Shown: positions 11,896-41,200 of the stretch, one piece after another
Numbering within the stretch: position 1 is the stretch's first letter
How the letters are laid out: every line of letters begins with the position of its first letter
Source: Liolophura sinensis
Taxonomy: Eukaryota > Mollusca > Polyplacophora > Chitonida > Chitonidae
Assembly: GCF_032854445.1 (NCBI RefSeq)
Contig: NC_088301.1
Span: 29,122,402 to 29,186,401 of the forward strand
Length of the DNA: 64,000 bases
Direction: 5' to 3'
Position numbers and translations under genes: made by a program
The notes under the pieces: model-generated
Told to the model about the DNA's origin: nothing
The model's input: the letters and a program-made list of their open reading frames with translations, nothing else
Databases searched by the model: none

Positions 11896-13427
11896 ATATA
11901 TAACTTCATTACGAGCAAACAGTTGTTTTGTGCTTATCCACTCCTTTTCACTGTTGTTAATGTCTGGAGATCTCACTTGTTATTTTATGCACTTTTACAC
12001 GCTCCTACTTGGTTTTTGGAATAAAACAAATGACACCACATGGACTAAACATTTGGGAGCCAACCATCAATGCTCATGGTGTTACATGTTCCCCAGCCGC
12101 AGTGTTTCACCATTAATTTATCTACTCCTGATCGCTGACTTGCAAGGTGTCTGTCAGACAACACCTACAACATGGTGTTGGTCAGTATCACACTTCCTGA
12201 TAGGCTAAGGATAATTTAGAGGCAGTTCTGTAGATCAGTGAACTGACTGACCTTTGACCTGTGGCATTACAAGAATCTAGCTGCTGTTTAGTCAAAAGGT
12301 TTACATGTCAGGTAAGGGTGTTCTCAAAGCTCAAAAAAAGTGTTCTTCTATTCTTTAATGCTGTGTTAAACACAAAGCAAATTTTATATAAATAGATAAA
12401 TGAATAAATAAATAATTCAAAACCGTGTGGACTACTGAATAACTAATATAGCTCCAGCTGGTACAGGCCAGCCATCACGTTATCTGGCACATACATAGTT
12501 ACAGATACCGGTCTGGGGATGACCTGATGTGGAAATATACATCAAAGAAGAAATCATGTAAGGTACATTTTAAAGCATTACATTTACTTTTTCTCCTTTG
12601 TTTTCTTCTAGGATGTTTTGGATGAAGAGGAAACCAATGAAAATGGTTGCAGCCATCTGATACAGAACACAAAAAAAGAGTTTTTTTTTTTTATTAAAAA
12701 AAAAAGTTCTTGGGGGAGATGAATGTTGCTGGTATGTCACAAGCGTCATACACAGAAAAAATACATTGCTTAGAGTTTGGTTTGTTGTCTTTCTTCCTTA
12801 GAAGAAAGTGAGGTGATAATCAATCCTACAGGAAGACTTGATACCAGTATAGTTCCTACATGAAAGTTGCAAGTGACAGACTGAATGTAGGATATCTAGT
12901 GTGTATCGCACAGTACAATGCTGTGGAGTCTCATTCAGGTGTAACAGTATGTTATATTAGGAAAGTAAGTACTACAAGTGGCTTCAGCTTCGCCCAAGGT
13001 GTAGATCTAGATGTAAAACCCATTGCATAGAGGTAGAAAAATAGAATAAAAACCGATGTCAGTATTTGAATATTGTAGTATGTGATTTTTGTGTGATGAC
13101 CCTTTAATGAATACCAGCTGTATATTGAAGTCAATGGCATTTTTTTTTCAACCATTATCCACATAGAATAATATATAGGATTGTAAAGGAATCAAAATAA
13201 AACATGAAAATAATTTTTAAAAAAGTGCATCTTTATATTTTTTATACAGGCATTTAATGTTTTTTTTTCAAATTGTAGAAAGACTTTGAAAAGACTGGAG
13301 GGATGGTTTCATCATAATATCAGTGGTTGATGCCACATACATGTATAAGAATCTATGCATTAAAATACATTTCAGTTAAGAACAAAACATGTGAAAGACT
13401 TCAGTTCTCATTTCCAGTTATTTTCAG
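11896..13427. other. convergent intergenic region between REX1BD and SLC44A1
   Basis: REX1BD (plus) and SLC44A1 (minus) converge here. The stretch is mostly unremarkable AT-rich sequence. It includes A/T runs around 12681-12710 and probably the 3' UTR of SLC44A1 on its right side. I see no further gene. An acceptor-like TTCTTCTAG with a short open frame at 12612 is discussed under rejected items. Confidence 0.5.
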
Positions 13428-30488
<17,061 letters not shown>

Positions 30489-31370
30489 CGTCTTAGAGTC
30501 ATGCTGCAAGAGACTTTCAATGGTTTACCCCCATTTTAATCAACATACCTAAAGAAGAAGAACAAGAGTTACAAGACAGACTTAAACACTATAAGTAGCC
30601 TGTATGCATATATTCTCGTATAAACTGCAGTTTATTTATAAGCGCTACATATCCATACCTTGTGGCGCTTATATCTGTGTAGCCCATAAGGAATCCATAA
30701 CCAGTCATTAGCCTATATTAAACGATCACACAATTGTTTTCAGCCTAACGATTCAATAATTCTACGTTGAGGAAATGAACAGATTCTCAGGCCACCATAT
30801 TAAATTTGTGACATATAAGTCATATTAAATCTACTCTGCATATTGATGGATATAGGCTATGTATACCGGTACTGTATGTTTTCATTTTGTTATTTGACTG
30901 GTACGTTACACAGTACTCAAGAATATTGGACAGAGCCCGGGAAAACGTAGGCCTACAATAAATATGAGTATAGTCAAGGAATCGAACGTTAACTAGGCTA
31001 ATTCTAGTTCCCCACACATAAAAATGGTTAGAAGCTATACATTACATCGTTTAAACCATGCTGCAGTGTAATTTAAACTGCAGGATTGGACGATTACATG
31101 TACATAGGTTATATGCAATTAACTACTTACTCGAATCAGTCCATGATGAGCCAAACATGTCTAGGGATTGTAGCTACAGGCCGACAGCTAGGCGAGACGC
31201 CAGTCTACAAGCCGCACAGCAACGTCTCCTTTCTCAGTGACGTCGATGCCTTCTGACGTGAACATACAGATCATCTGTGACGTCATCGTTAGATCGGAAT
31301 GAATACTTGACAACGTAAAAAGGACGGCACACTGACCACTTCACGACGTTCGGAAGCGGTAGATCCAGGG

Positions 31371-31680
31371 TCAGTACTGGGTTGAGTCACACCTAGGGCC
31401 TTAAAAGAGGGAGTTGTAACTTCCTCACTTGACATTCAGCATGAAGGTGATAGTGCAACGACTGGTTGACCCGTATCAGTATAATAGCTCGGGCGGGGCA
31501 ACTTACTTGCCTTCGGTAGAGCGTCTCAGTGAAGCAGCACTAGATAAAACAGCGGCGGAAATCCATCCTGCAACAAGGCGGCACATTACATGCACTCTAG
31601 CGATTCCTTCGTCGTGGTATGACTGAAAAATTGTTAAGTACGACGTTAAACCCCAAGCACTCACTCACTCACTTCATGAC
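31371..31680 (+). repeat. SINE sharing its 3' tail with the element at 11520
   Basis: The 3' end reads GACTGAAAAATTGTTAAGTA, CGACGTTAAACCCCAAGCAC, then (TCAC)n. The CTGAAAAATTGTTAAGT core is identical to that at 11824-11840, while the upstream body (GGTAGAGCGTCTCAGTGAAG, TCCTGCAACAAGGCGGCAC) is unrelated. The left boundary is uncertain. Confidence 0.65.
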
Positions 31681-32525
31681 GTTGCATGTCCACTATGCTT
31701 CGTTTGTCAGATTATGTTCTCGCCATCTTTTGCTGAGTTCTGGCATTAACTCACCACAACCAGAAGGCTTTAATTGGGTTCACAATGTACGTCAGGTGTA
31801 GAGTTTGTGGCGGTGAAGTTTTGTCAAAATCTCCTGTCCGTCCATAGTCTTGTAAAGTTTAAAAGACTATTATTCTGTCCAACTTTTTTTTAGCTTCTTA
31901 GTTATGTAAACCATGGTAAAAGATGTTTTTCTTTATTTTTTGTAATTCAAGTAGTTAATTTCTGACTACTTGCTAATAACCCGTATGTAGAACAGGAAAC
32001 CTTTTTGTGGAAAATTCCAAATGCTGATTGTTACTCTTTTTTTAACGCTAATCTAAATTGGGAAGCTCTGACAGCTCGTAAAGCTTGGGTTTCTATGATG
32101 TAGTAATACGGCGGAGAGTACCGAATGTTGGTGGAAAAATTAACAAAACCAGCCTCATTATCTAGTGATAATATATAGTGCCATATTACTCAGATTAATG
32201 CACAATTTTAAATATTGTTTAAACTCAATTTAGCAATAACGGTAGATAATTAGGAATAAACGATAAATCTGGACACTAATCCTTGAAGTTGTACCATGAA
32301 ACGGCCCCCTGTTCTTTCGCTTTCACTTTCGCGTCAGTGCTTTCCGTCTTACTCGTTTCGCCTTCACTGTCGCAACCCTCCCACTGACATTTCAACTTAG
32401 CTGTGATCATGCAAGGGAGCGCGAAGTTGCGTACATTACCTGTATTTCATGCGATTTATCTATTCATAATACACTTCAAGCGGCAAAACTGCTGAAACTG
32501 AATACGTTCCATGCATGACGGGTCT

Positions 32526-32667
32526 AAGGGCGCTTACGATTATATGGAAACACTGGTGTCGCCAGCCTATCCTAGCCAATCGTGTGACGTTATTCGCCGT
32601 TATTGTAACGTGATTGGTCCTCATAAGCTGGCAACACCAATGTTGCCTCATAATCGTAAACGCCCTA
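32526..32667. mobile_element. 142-bp fold-back element
   Basis: GGCGCTTACGATTATATGGA / CACTGGTGTCGCCAGC on the left is answered by GCTGGCAACACCAATGTTGC / CATAATCGTAAACGCC on the right, an imperfect inverted repeat of about 38 bp around a short loop. Very short, no coding capacity. Confidence 0.75.
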
Positions 32668-32688
32668 AATATATATTTAATTATTTTC

Positions 32689-33235
32689 CCCTCCCTATGT
32701 GTGAATGGAATCTTCTGTAATCAGTTCTCCATTATCCATAGTCAAGAGTGGATCTTAATCATTAAAAGATTTACTGGAAAGTTTTGGAAAAAACTTGCAA
32801 CATTTTTTGTGTGCTGTTCAGTTCAATTAAATCAACACTTTGTGAGACAATCAGTCGATACACCTTATGTCTTGTATGAGAAAAAGACGGTAGACAAAAA
32901 TAAACGGAAAGCTTATTCATGAAAAATAGATGTTTTATTATTTGGAACAACAGTCTGAGAACAAGAGAACAAGTATTGTTTCTCGGTTTTTCAGTAAAAT
33001 ATGTAAAACAAAATTGCTTATTTGGACCCCCCTGGGCTATTCATTAAAAAACACCTCACATAGGAGATCATATCTATATTTCCCACTGATCATATATACA
33101 TGTAGATATATAGTGAGAGGAAATGTGCGGGAAGGGAAAATGTCCGGGAGGGGAAAATATCCAGAGGGGAAAATGTCTGGGGGGGGGGTGTCGGGGGGAG
33201 ATGTCCAGTAGGGAAAATATCCGTACCCCAGCTGG
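32689..33235. mobile_element. relative of the 31-bp-TIR element at 35624
   Basis: Shares long diverged stretches with 35728-36025 (CCATTATCCATAGTCAAGAG, GTTCAATTAAATCAACACTT, AAACGGAAAGCTTATTCATG, AATAGATGTTTTATTATTTG) and with 36465-36640 (TCATATCTATATTTCCCACT, GGGAAAATGTCCGGGAGGGG). No matching TIR was found at its own ends, so it may be truncated or a different subfamily. Confidence 0.6.
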
Positions 33236-33916
33236 ACACACAGAGCAGCAAAATGCGATCTACGTATAACTTGGAGAAGTCATGATTTACAGACGGATTG
33301 GATGCTGGTGTTACCTGCTCAGAACAGTGTTGGTGGGTTACTGTTACTGTTTCAGTTTTATACTGATATACTGATATGAGAGGTTAGAGTCATTGGGTAT
33401 AAATGCTCTTCAAGTCATGTCAGTGCAGATGGCACATTATTGTATATTCAACATCATGACCAGTACAGGGATTTCACATGGCACTGCATCAAGACGCTAA
33501 CAACGTGTATATGGCCTCGCGTATAAAGATGCTATTGGTTGATCCAGCTATAAAGCTCGAATAAACTGTTTAAGCTTCTCGCTTGATATGAAATGGTACT
33601 CGTTGTTCGTCCTGAAAGTGGCCTGGAATTCCTGTCAGTCAAAATCACGCTTTACAGGGCGAGATTTGAACGTTATCAGCGGGATTTCGCTTTACAGTTC
33701 AGGTGGCTGATAATAAATTTCTTTCGAAGGCTCGATTAAAGTTTTTTTTTTTTGCTTCTTGGTTTAAATCGATAGTTCTCTAAAAACAAGATGATCCACC
33801 TGTACTGCTGATCCACCTAAGCTCAATGAATCAAACGTGAATTAAAAAAAAAATCTTTAGAATTTAACAGTATGCCTTCAAACTGTGGTGTATACAATCT
33901 TACACACTATACACAA

Positions 33917-34755
33917 GTAGTGTAACTCCGAAAAAAGACTTCATTGTGACTCAATATTTCGGCATTTATTTCGGACTTTTTCTCTTATCAAAGCCATTCA
34001 TAACTATAGACGTGTTTTACCCCTTCACCTCCTCCTTTTCTCCCCCCTCCCCTTCCCCTCCCCACCGGACTTTTTCTCTTATCACAGCCATTCATAACTA
34101 TAGACGTGTTTTACCCCTTCACCTCCTCCTTTTCTCCCCCCTCCCCTTCCCCTCCCCATCGGACTTTTTCTCTTATCACAGCCATTCATAACTATAAACG
34201 TGTTTTACCCCTTCCCCTCCTCCTTTTCTCCCCCCTCCCCTTTCCCTCCCCACCGGACTTTTTCTCTTATCACAGCCATTCATAACTATAGACGTGTTTT
34301 ACCCCTTCACCTCCTTTTCCCCCCCTCCCCTCCTTCCCCCCCCCCCTCCCCCCCCCCCCACCGGACTATTTCTCTTATCACAGCCATTCATAACTATAAA
34401 CGTGTTTTACCCCTTCACCTCCTCCTCCCCCCTCCCCTTCCCCTCCCCACCGGACTTTTTCTCTTATCACAGCCATTCATAACTATAGACGTGTTTTACT
34501 TGTGCTTTGTTTGTTAGTCAGTAGGTTATCTGATTTGTGGTTTATGATTAGTTGATTCCCTGTCAGTTCTGTGTATAAGTCCATAAAATGACTGGCTCTG
34601 AGTTTTGTTTGTTTAATCACTACAACAACCCATATCACTGCCCAATGTATATATGTCATTGCCTGTTCCATTTTGAACACTCTTCTGATGATGGCTAAAT
34701 AAAATGCCGAAATACTGAGTCACAATGAAGTCTTTTTTTTTCGGAGTTACACTAC
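33917..34755. mobile_element. inverted-end element with internal pyrimidine-rich tandem array
   Basis: The left end GTAGTGTAACTCCGAAAAAA / GACTTCATTGTGACTCAATA / TTTCGGCATTT is the near-perfect reverse complement of the right end (AAATGCCGAAATACTGAGTC / ACAATGAAGTC … CGGAGTTACACTAC), about 50 bp. Between them lies a tandem array (33961-34500), then about 200 bp of unique sequence. No transposase is visible. Confidence 0.8.
33961..34500. repeat. tandem array of six units of about 94 bp
   Basis: CATTCATAACTATA recurs at 33995, 34089, 34183, 34277, 34385 and 34474. Each unit has TTTTTCTCTTATCACAGCC, the CATTCA segment, ACGTGTTTTACCCCTTC, and a long C/T-only tract that differs in length between copies (89-108 bp spacing). 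Confidence 0.9.
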
Positions 34756-35623
34756 TCGTGTATTACGTTAAACTGATCAGGGGCACTACAGGACATTACA
34801 GACTATGATCATTGTATTCTTCCATCAATGAAAAGAATGATGTCAACAGGGGAAAAATCAGTTCGCGTTTTACCATTTACAGACACGACAGAAATGTAGA
34901 GTCCTTCTGTCTCTAGAGTAGGAATTTAAACAATTGCTATGAACGAGGTTTTCTCGGATTGTCATCTAGGTAAAATTGCTATGCAACTAGTGACGAAGGT
35001 GTACCCCAGATTAGGCCTGTATATACTTATATTCGGGCTACTGGGTGCTTATCACAGAACCATCAAACGTCACAGGCGAAGTAAACTACAGGGTATACAC
35101 AAGTAGACTCATTCCAATTGGACAAAATTATCTTCTTGATCACATGACCCTTCAAAATGGCGACTAAAATCCAGATCAGATTATTAAACATGCTCACCTT
35201 TTGGATCTTTATACGCTATAACATGTGAGGGAAAAGTTCTCCGGTACTGGAAGCCGTTTCGGTATTTATTGCCTTAGTACACATACCTGCAAAAGAATTC
35301 TATATATGCCTAATTCTTCCTTAGAGATGCAAAACAGACAATTTTTTTTATACGTGTCTAAATATTTCATCTTACTTGTTTATGTTAGGAAAGCTTAGTT
35401 ATATATAACTAGAGAATAAACACCAAGACAAGTTGCCATAACCCAGACTTTTCCTTTGTTTGATGAACACTGATAATTCTCTTTTTTCCCGTCAAAATGC
35501 TCTACTGGTATGTTTGTCAGAAAGACATGCCTCAAAGTGTTGTTCCGGGCAGTATATATAGGAGAACAGCAACATTTAATGCCATACATTTTTAACATTG
35601 TATACAATAGAACGGACTCAAAA

Positions 35624-36076
35624 GGTTACCCGAGATGTTTGCAGGACGGGGTACAGCCCCCCACCGGACATCCCCCCCCCGACACCCCCCGACACCCCCC
35701 GACATTTTTGCCTCCTGGACATTTTCCCCTCCCTATATGGGAATATATGTGATAAAATCTTCTGTGGTCTGTCCTCCACTATCCATAGTCAGAGTGGATC
35801 TTAATTATTAAAGCATTTAAAACATTTACAAACTGTAAAGTTTTGGCAAATTTGCAGCATTTTTTTCCATATGTGGCGTTCAATTCAATTAAATCAACAC
35901 TGTGTAAGACAATCAGTTGGTACAACGTAAGCCTTATATGGGAAAAAGACAGTAGACAAAATAAACGGAAAGCTTATTTATGATAAATAGATGTTTTATT
36001 ATTTACATCAACAGACAGAAGATTATTGTCTCTGAAGGGGGGTCCGTACCCCGTCCTGCAAACATCTCGGGTAACC
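35624..36076. mobile_element. 453-bp element with perfect 31-bp terminal inverted repeats
   Basis: Bases 35624-35654 (GGTTACCCGAGATGTTTGCA then GGACGGGGTAC) and 36046-36076 are exact reverse complements over 31 bp. Inside are a C-rich stretch (CGGACATCCCCCC, TGGACATTTTCCCCTCCCTA) and AT-rich sequence shared with 32689-33235. There is no coding capacity, so it is MITE-like. I could not identify a target-site duplication. Confidence 0.85.
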
Positions 36077-36464
36077 ATCAATGCAAATAAAATGACTGTA
36101 GCCAATATACCTAGCTTTTGGGTTAATCTCCTCACAGAGAACTGATTAGCCTAAGTGTAAGGATTAATGACTTAACACAGCTTTCTCCAAATTCTACAGA
36201 ACAGAGGTCTATTCATAAGCTTTTATAACAATACTGTTTTGTTACTGCATTATTGTGGGAAGTTCCACTTTGATCATCAACATAATATCTTTACCATATG
36301 AAGACAACTACCTGAATTTTATGAATATATAAAAATATAAAAAAAACGACTGTTTTGACCCCCCCCCCCCCCCCCTGACAGGCTAGAGAGGCCTTAAAAT
36401 CATCGCCATGTGAAGACAAATACCTGAATTTTGTGAATGTGTTAAAAAATTGCTTATTTTGACC

Positions 36465-36640
36465 CCTTGGGCTATTCTTTACAAGACACCTCATGCACTT
36501 AGAAGATCATATCTATATTTCCCACTGATCATATATACGTGTGGGTATATAGGGAGGGGAAAATGTCCAGGAGGGGAAAATGTCTGGGGGAAAATGTTCG
36601 GAGGGGAAAATGTCCGGAGGGGGTGGGGGGGGGGGGAGTC
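36465..36640. mobile_element. fragment related to the element at 32689-33235
   Basis: TTGGGCTATTCTTTACAAGA, CACCTCATGC, GATCATATCTATATTTCCCA and the repeated GGAGGGGAAAATGTCCGGAG motif match 33040-33190. The (G)n and AAAATGTC repeats look unstable in length. Confidence 0.6.
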
Positions 36641-37854
36641 CTACATTCTTATAGGACGGCAAACTGTTGTAAGGAACAGTATGCAGAAAAGCAAGCCTTC
36701 TGGAATAATACAGAAGCAAAACATGTCGCATGTTCTTTCATTTCAATACGAATAACCATTCTGGATGCCCGCAAAACTGATCCGTGATGAGCTAACGGAG
36801 AAATAAATATTGGAGAAATAAAGTCGCACTGATCAGTCGACAGGACAGCAATGACTCAAAATGTTTGAGTCAATGTTTGTACAAGAGCAACGACATATAA
36901 TATCAAAGTAGGACGCTGATTTATTAGAACACAAACATATTACAAGAGAACAGTGACATAAAGTGTAATAAGGAGTAGTTGTTTACATGAGCCGGGTGGT
37001 ATACATGCATGGCTCGAAATACTTCAGGGATCAGTGGAATACGTACAACAGCATCGAATACAGACTGAAAATATTTCTAAACTTCTTTAATACTGACCAA
37101 AGTGTAGGGCAAGTAAATCGACATTACACCTGTTCACAGTGATCTCTTCATGAAATACACTTAGAACGATATGGGAGGGATGTAACGCAATATACAGTAA
37201 TACTGCTATATAATTATGACCACTGCACATAAAAATGTGACTAAGAATTCATTCATTATCATGTAAATAGTTGTAAATTACTACGCACAATGTATATCAA
37301 CAATATGGCTACATTCAACTGCATTATTTTTGGGTATTAAATGTATTAAGTTAAGCTGTCATAAACACCAAGCTAGGCCATCTTGACCAACAGTAAAACT
37401 TCCAAGGTAAAACTTACTTTGCAAACACATGGAGAATTTGAATGTGAAACATTTCCCACAACTTTTCACAAGCAAGCACAAATTTGTAGGAGGAATCTGA
37501 CTGAAATGGAGGAGAGCACTGACAATGACTTGTTACAAGGAGAGTTTGCAGGGAAGCCGACTGACTCAAAATATTCCACAGATCAGAAGGAGAGTATATA
37601 AAAGTCAAAACATTGTACAAGGAGCTGTGAGTATAAGGAAGGCATGTTCGCCTAACGAGGAGCTGATGCTAAAACCAACAACAGGGCCAAACTCCTCACA
37701 CCCAAAGCACAAACAAGGTGTACACAAAAAGGCTTTTACTTGAATAAGCAAGGGTGTCAAATTACAGAAAGGCTAATAATTACACCAGCCACATCAAAAC
37801 TGCTCTGTCAACAAAATTTTACCAACCAGCAAGTACATTTCGCAAGTATACATT

Positions 37855-37960
37855 ACTTGAGTAAGGCGTAAAACACCAATCAAGAGTATAGTATGCTTTA
37901 TGTTTGAATTTGACGCTGTGTTTAATTAGTCAGGTTTATGGGTGGAGGAAATGGATGTGC
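37855..37960 (+). repeat. SINE 3' fragment plus body remnant
   Basis: TTGAGTAAGGCGTAAAACAC / CAATCA is the 3' end of the SINE seen complete at 50404. It is followed by a diverged TCAGGTTTATGGGTGGAGGA segment of the second repeat family. Confidence 0.5.
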
Positions 37961-38110
37961 TATTATGGATTAATTATGGATTAATTATGCACCGCCCTGG
38001 CGGTTCCTGACGAATATCCTAACTTAAAGCCAGAGTCGAAGCAGCGAGAGCCAGATTTGTGAACTTTGTCTCACATCTACTAGAAATAGAGCAATATGGT
38101 GGAGAATTCT

Positions 38111-38235
38111 GGGGCCGGTTTCATGGAGTTGACTTAGATTGCCCTTAACTACTATGACGACATGTGTTGTAGAGATATTAAGTATACTTAGCTAAGGGCT
38201 ACTTAACACTAAGTATGTTTCATGAAACCGGATCC
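38111..38235. mobile_element. fold-back element with GGGGCCGGTTTCATG ends
   Basis: GGCCGGTTTCATGGAGTTGA / CTTA on the left is answered by TAAGTATGTTTCATGAAACC / GGATCC on the right (about 23 bp, few mismatches), with a partly self-complementary centre. It overlaps the region just past the THEMIS-like stop codon (38263), probably in its 3' UTR. Same design as 45874-46007 and 59441-59577. Confidence 0.7.
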
Positions 38236-38262
38236 ACGCGATTCTTGCGTTATCTCGAGACT

Positions 38263-41200
38263 TCACATGTCCGTAGATTTCTTCTTGAAAAGAGACAGCC
38301 TTGAGGATTTCTTTTCTTCTGGAAAGCAAAAGGAATACGTTTAATGATTCAAAATTAAAAAGGCGGAGTGTTAATATATATTCACACATGTTTCACCCTG
38401 AATTTCACAAACGTCTACACCGTTGTTATACTCCATGTTTAATAGACTACATTGCTCTTTCAGCGTCATGTAATCTTTTTAATATAGAAATGTCAGCAAG
38501 CCTTCAGATAACACATGTACATAGACCTATACATCCATTATGCATGCAAAAGGCTTACTCTTTTCACCTTGGAAGAGACATTTACGTACTGTGCACTTCT
38601 TTCTTCATATTGAACCAAAGCTTTTACGTATAGGCAAATATCGTAACTTTATATCGATCAAGCAACAGTAAACGTTGACTATCGCACTTAGTGGATGGAT
38701 ATATAGACGGTCATATTCTTGAAGAAACCCTAAATCCAGACAACCGACAAATGGTATCCGGCATCTACTCATTACCGGACCATAAACTCGTCACTTTAAC
38801 CTGGCTCGATTGAATCAATGAATGATTAAGTGCTCAAGCCAGATCGTATCATTACAGCTATATATGGCTTGCTGGCCCGAGCGTGGTGTTGTGAGAAAGG
38901 CCTCGTGCGAGGGATAACCTTGGGAACCGTGTGAAACATTTGTGAATTCAATTTTATGGGCGCACAGATTAGAAAATTTGCACATAGTTTTTATATTTAA
39001 TTATTTTATTTATTTATTTATTTGATTCTTGATTAACGCTATACTCAAGAATTTTGCACTTCAATAAATGGCGGTAATTCTAAACCAGCTTTTGGTGTAA
39101 CCATACAATTCTGACTGCCCTACTAACAAAAGACTCGCTATCCACGGTATGTCTGCAATATTGCCAAAGTCGTGTTAGGCCATACTCATTCATTTCACCA
39201 GAAGGCACCACGTTGATTCGTCCCATACTTACTATTCTGGAGTTGGGGCAGAGTTGACCTGCTCAGATCTGTCTGATTGGTCCTGGTAACGCTAGGACTA
39301 ACTCCAATGATTACATCCTCGTACAGATTTTCCTCTAGATCTGAAGAGAAAGCGTTGAAGAAAGCAGAGAAAAGATTTATATACACAGCATATTACAATC
39401 ATTACAAACAAATCGGGTATATATTTACAGGCTCGTGGGTCTATTTGTTGAGAAGAGCGAAGTAAAATAATCTGTTGATCACTCATTTTGCTGAGAAGAT
39501 ACAATTGTGAGACATTCAGCAATTTCATGTGAAAAGAATCATTTTATGTCTATGGAACTCTTTACCCCAAATTTAGATGAATGTTTGATGTGAATTTATT
39601 ATTGTGTGCACAGCAGCTTTAGTAACTCAGCTGTCCGGAGCTTTATGACCAATAAGGTCGCAGGTTCGAATCGAGTTCTCGCTGGTTTGACTGCCACTTT
39701 TACTCAGGAGGCTTGACAGGTTCCTGGTGAGAGGTGGTGGTTTTTATTCCATGCACTTTGGTTTCATAAGCTAGATACACCCAAACCCTCAAGTTTGGAA
39801 AGTTCCCCTGCCAATCTGCTAGCATCATGCCCGACAAGAAAGGGACCTTCTTAAATGCCCATCTCTGTCCTAGCTAGGGGTACATACCACACTTGACCCC
39901 AGTCATATAACTGAAAATGTTGAGCACATCGGTAACAACATCAAGCTAGCAAACACACAAACAAGTAACTGAAGAAACAGATACGGTCATATATAGTTTG
40001 TTTGCAAAAAAAGATACCAATCAGCTATGATATTGTAGACGAATGAGATGGTGAGTATTTACTCAACAGATTTTGGATTGTTTAACCTACCCTGAGTGCC
40101 GGAGCTAGAATCCATGGTCTGGATATCGATTTCTGTCGCGGCGGAAGTCAGCTTGCTTTTCTTGTGCTGTAACAGCGAGGTCAGACTGGGTAGAGACTTA
40201 CTGAGAGCTGAAAACGATACTAAGGTGTTCGTCCGAGACTTTGGAGCTTTTCTTCTGAAAAACAACAGATAACAAAACACAAAGATAAATTTTCCGAAAA
40301 AACTATGTGAAATGTCATGTTATATCATGAGATGAAATTAGCCCCTCACTGCCGGGCACAGTTAATCATGGGAAGGCTAAGTCTGTAAAATTACCGATTT
40401 CACAAATATAAAACCAATTTTTGCCCTTTGTACATTTATATACAAATAAAAAAGACAGTACGCCACCACGTGTTGCCAATTTTGCCATCCCACATGTGCG
40501 TGTGGCGGACTATGTTTACACTTATAGTACACCACGCACTGAGGATGTCTGATATTACATACATGTAAGCAACAAACAAATCACATAGCTACATTTAGAC
40601 AGACTTGGATACTTGGAGTTTGAAATACGACATATGAAGTGAAATACTCTGGTAATACAGAAAATGTATAAAGCATACCATTGTGATAGATGAGGATTCG
40701 GGAATAGGCCTACACAGTTAGAATTTAAGCTCAATAAATTATCCCCTATAAGTCTATACTCAAGATCGTCTGTGATATCAATGCTAGAAAATGAAGCGAA
40801 ATGATTTCTCCAATATTGTCAAACGAATATACCGGCAATAAAAATTAGTCCTTGCTTTTTGAAGATCGGCCCAAACACACACATGATGTTTTAACTCATT
40901 ATGCAGCAAATACAGTTCTACTCTATAGCCAAGAAACATTCACCGCTAGAATCACTGCAACCAAAATATCCCACCGCGTGATTTTATCTGATGTTTTTCT
41001 TATGGCACATTGCATTGGCGGCTGCTGCCCATAATGTCAGGAATTCACTGACCATTCATTAGTTAATTCATTGATCCATTCACTACACAAAAGGTTAAGA
41101 GCAAAAGGTCTGTTAAGGTTGCCATCGTACACACAGCCATCAATTAATATTTATTTCCATCCATTTTGTCGTTTGCCTATTCCAACAATAGCATCGAAAC

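Larger units (their letters stand above)
30489..38262. other. 7.8-kb repeat-rich intergenic region between SLC44A1 and the THEMIS-like gene
   Basis: No exon was recognised. The SLC44A1 promoter and non-coding first exon are expected in 30489-31370; a CTTGCAG sits 11 bases before its ATG, so splicing into the leader is possible. The rest is mostly repeats listed separately: a SINE at 31371, a fold-back at 32526, a 31-bp-TIR element family at 32689-36640, an inverted-end array element at 33917 and a fold-back at 38111. Bases 36650-38110 show no recognisable feature apart from a SINE-tail fragment at 37855; they may include the THEMIS-like 3' UTR. Confidence 0.5.

Noticed and set aside
12612-12700. 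Possible alternative last exon of REX1BD after TTCTTCTAG (DVLDEEETNENG...)
   Set aside because: The acidic reading is suggestive, but no upstream donor in REX1BD joins it in frame without passing the TAA at 10806, and the frame runs into a T run. It could only be a 3' UTR exon, for which there is no evidence here.
34000-34500. Open frames of PPSPPPP / SFSPPSP as a proline-rich protein
   Set aside because: They arise from the C/T-only tracts of a tandem array inside an inverted-end element; no start, splice or domain context.
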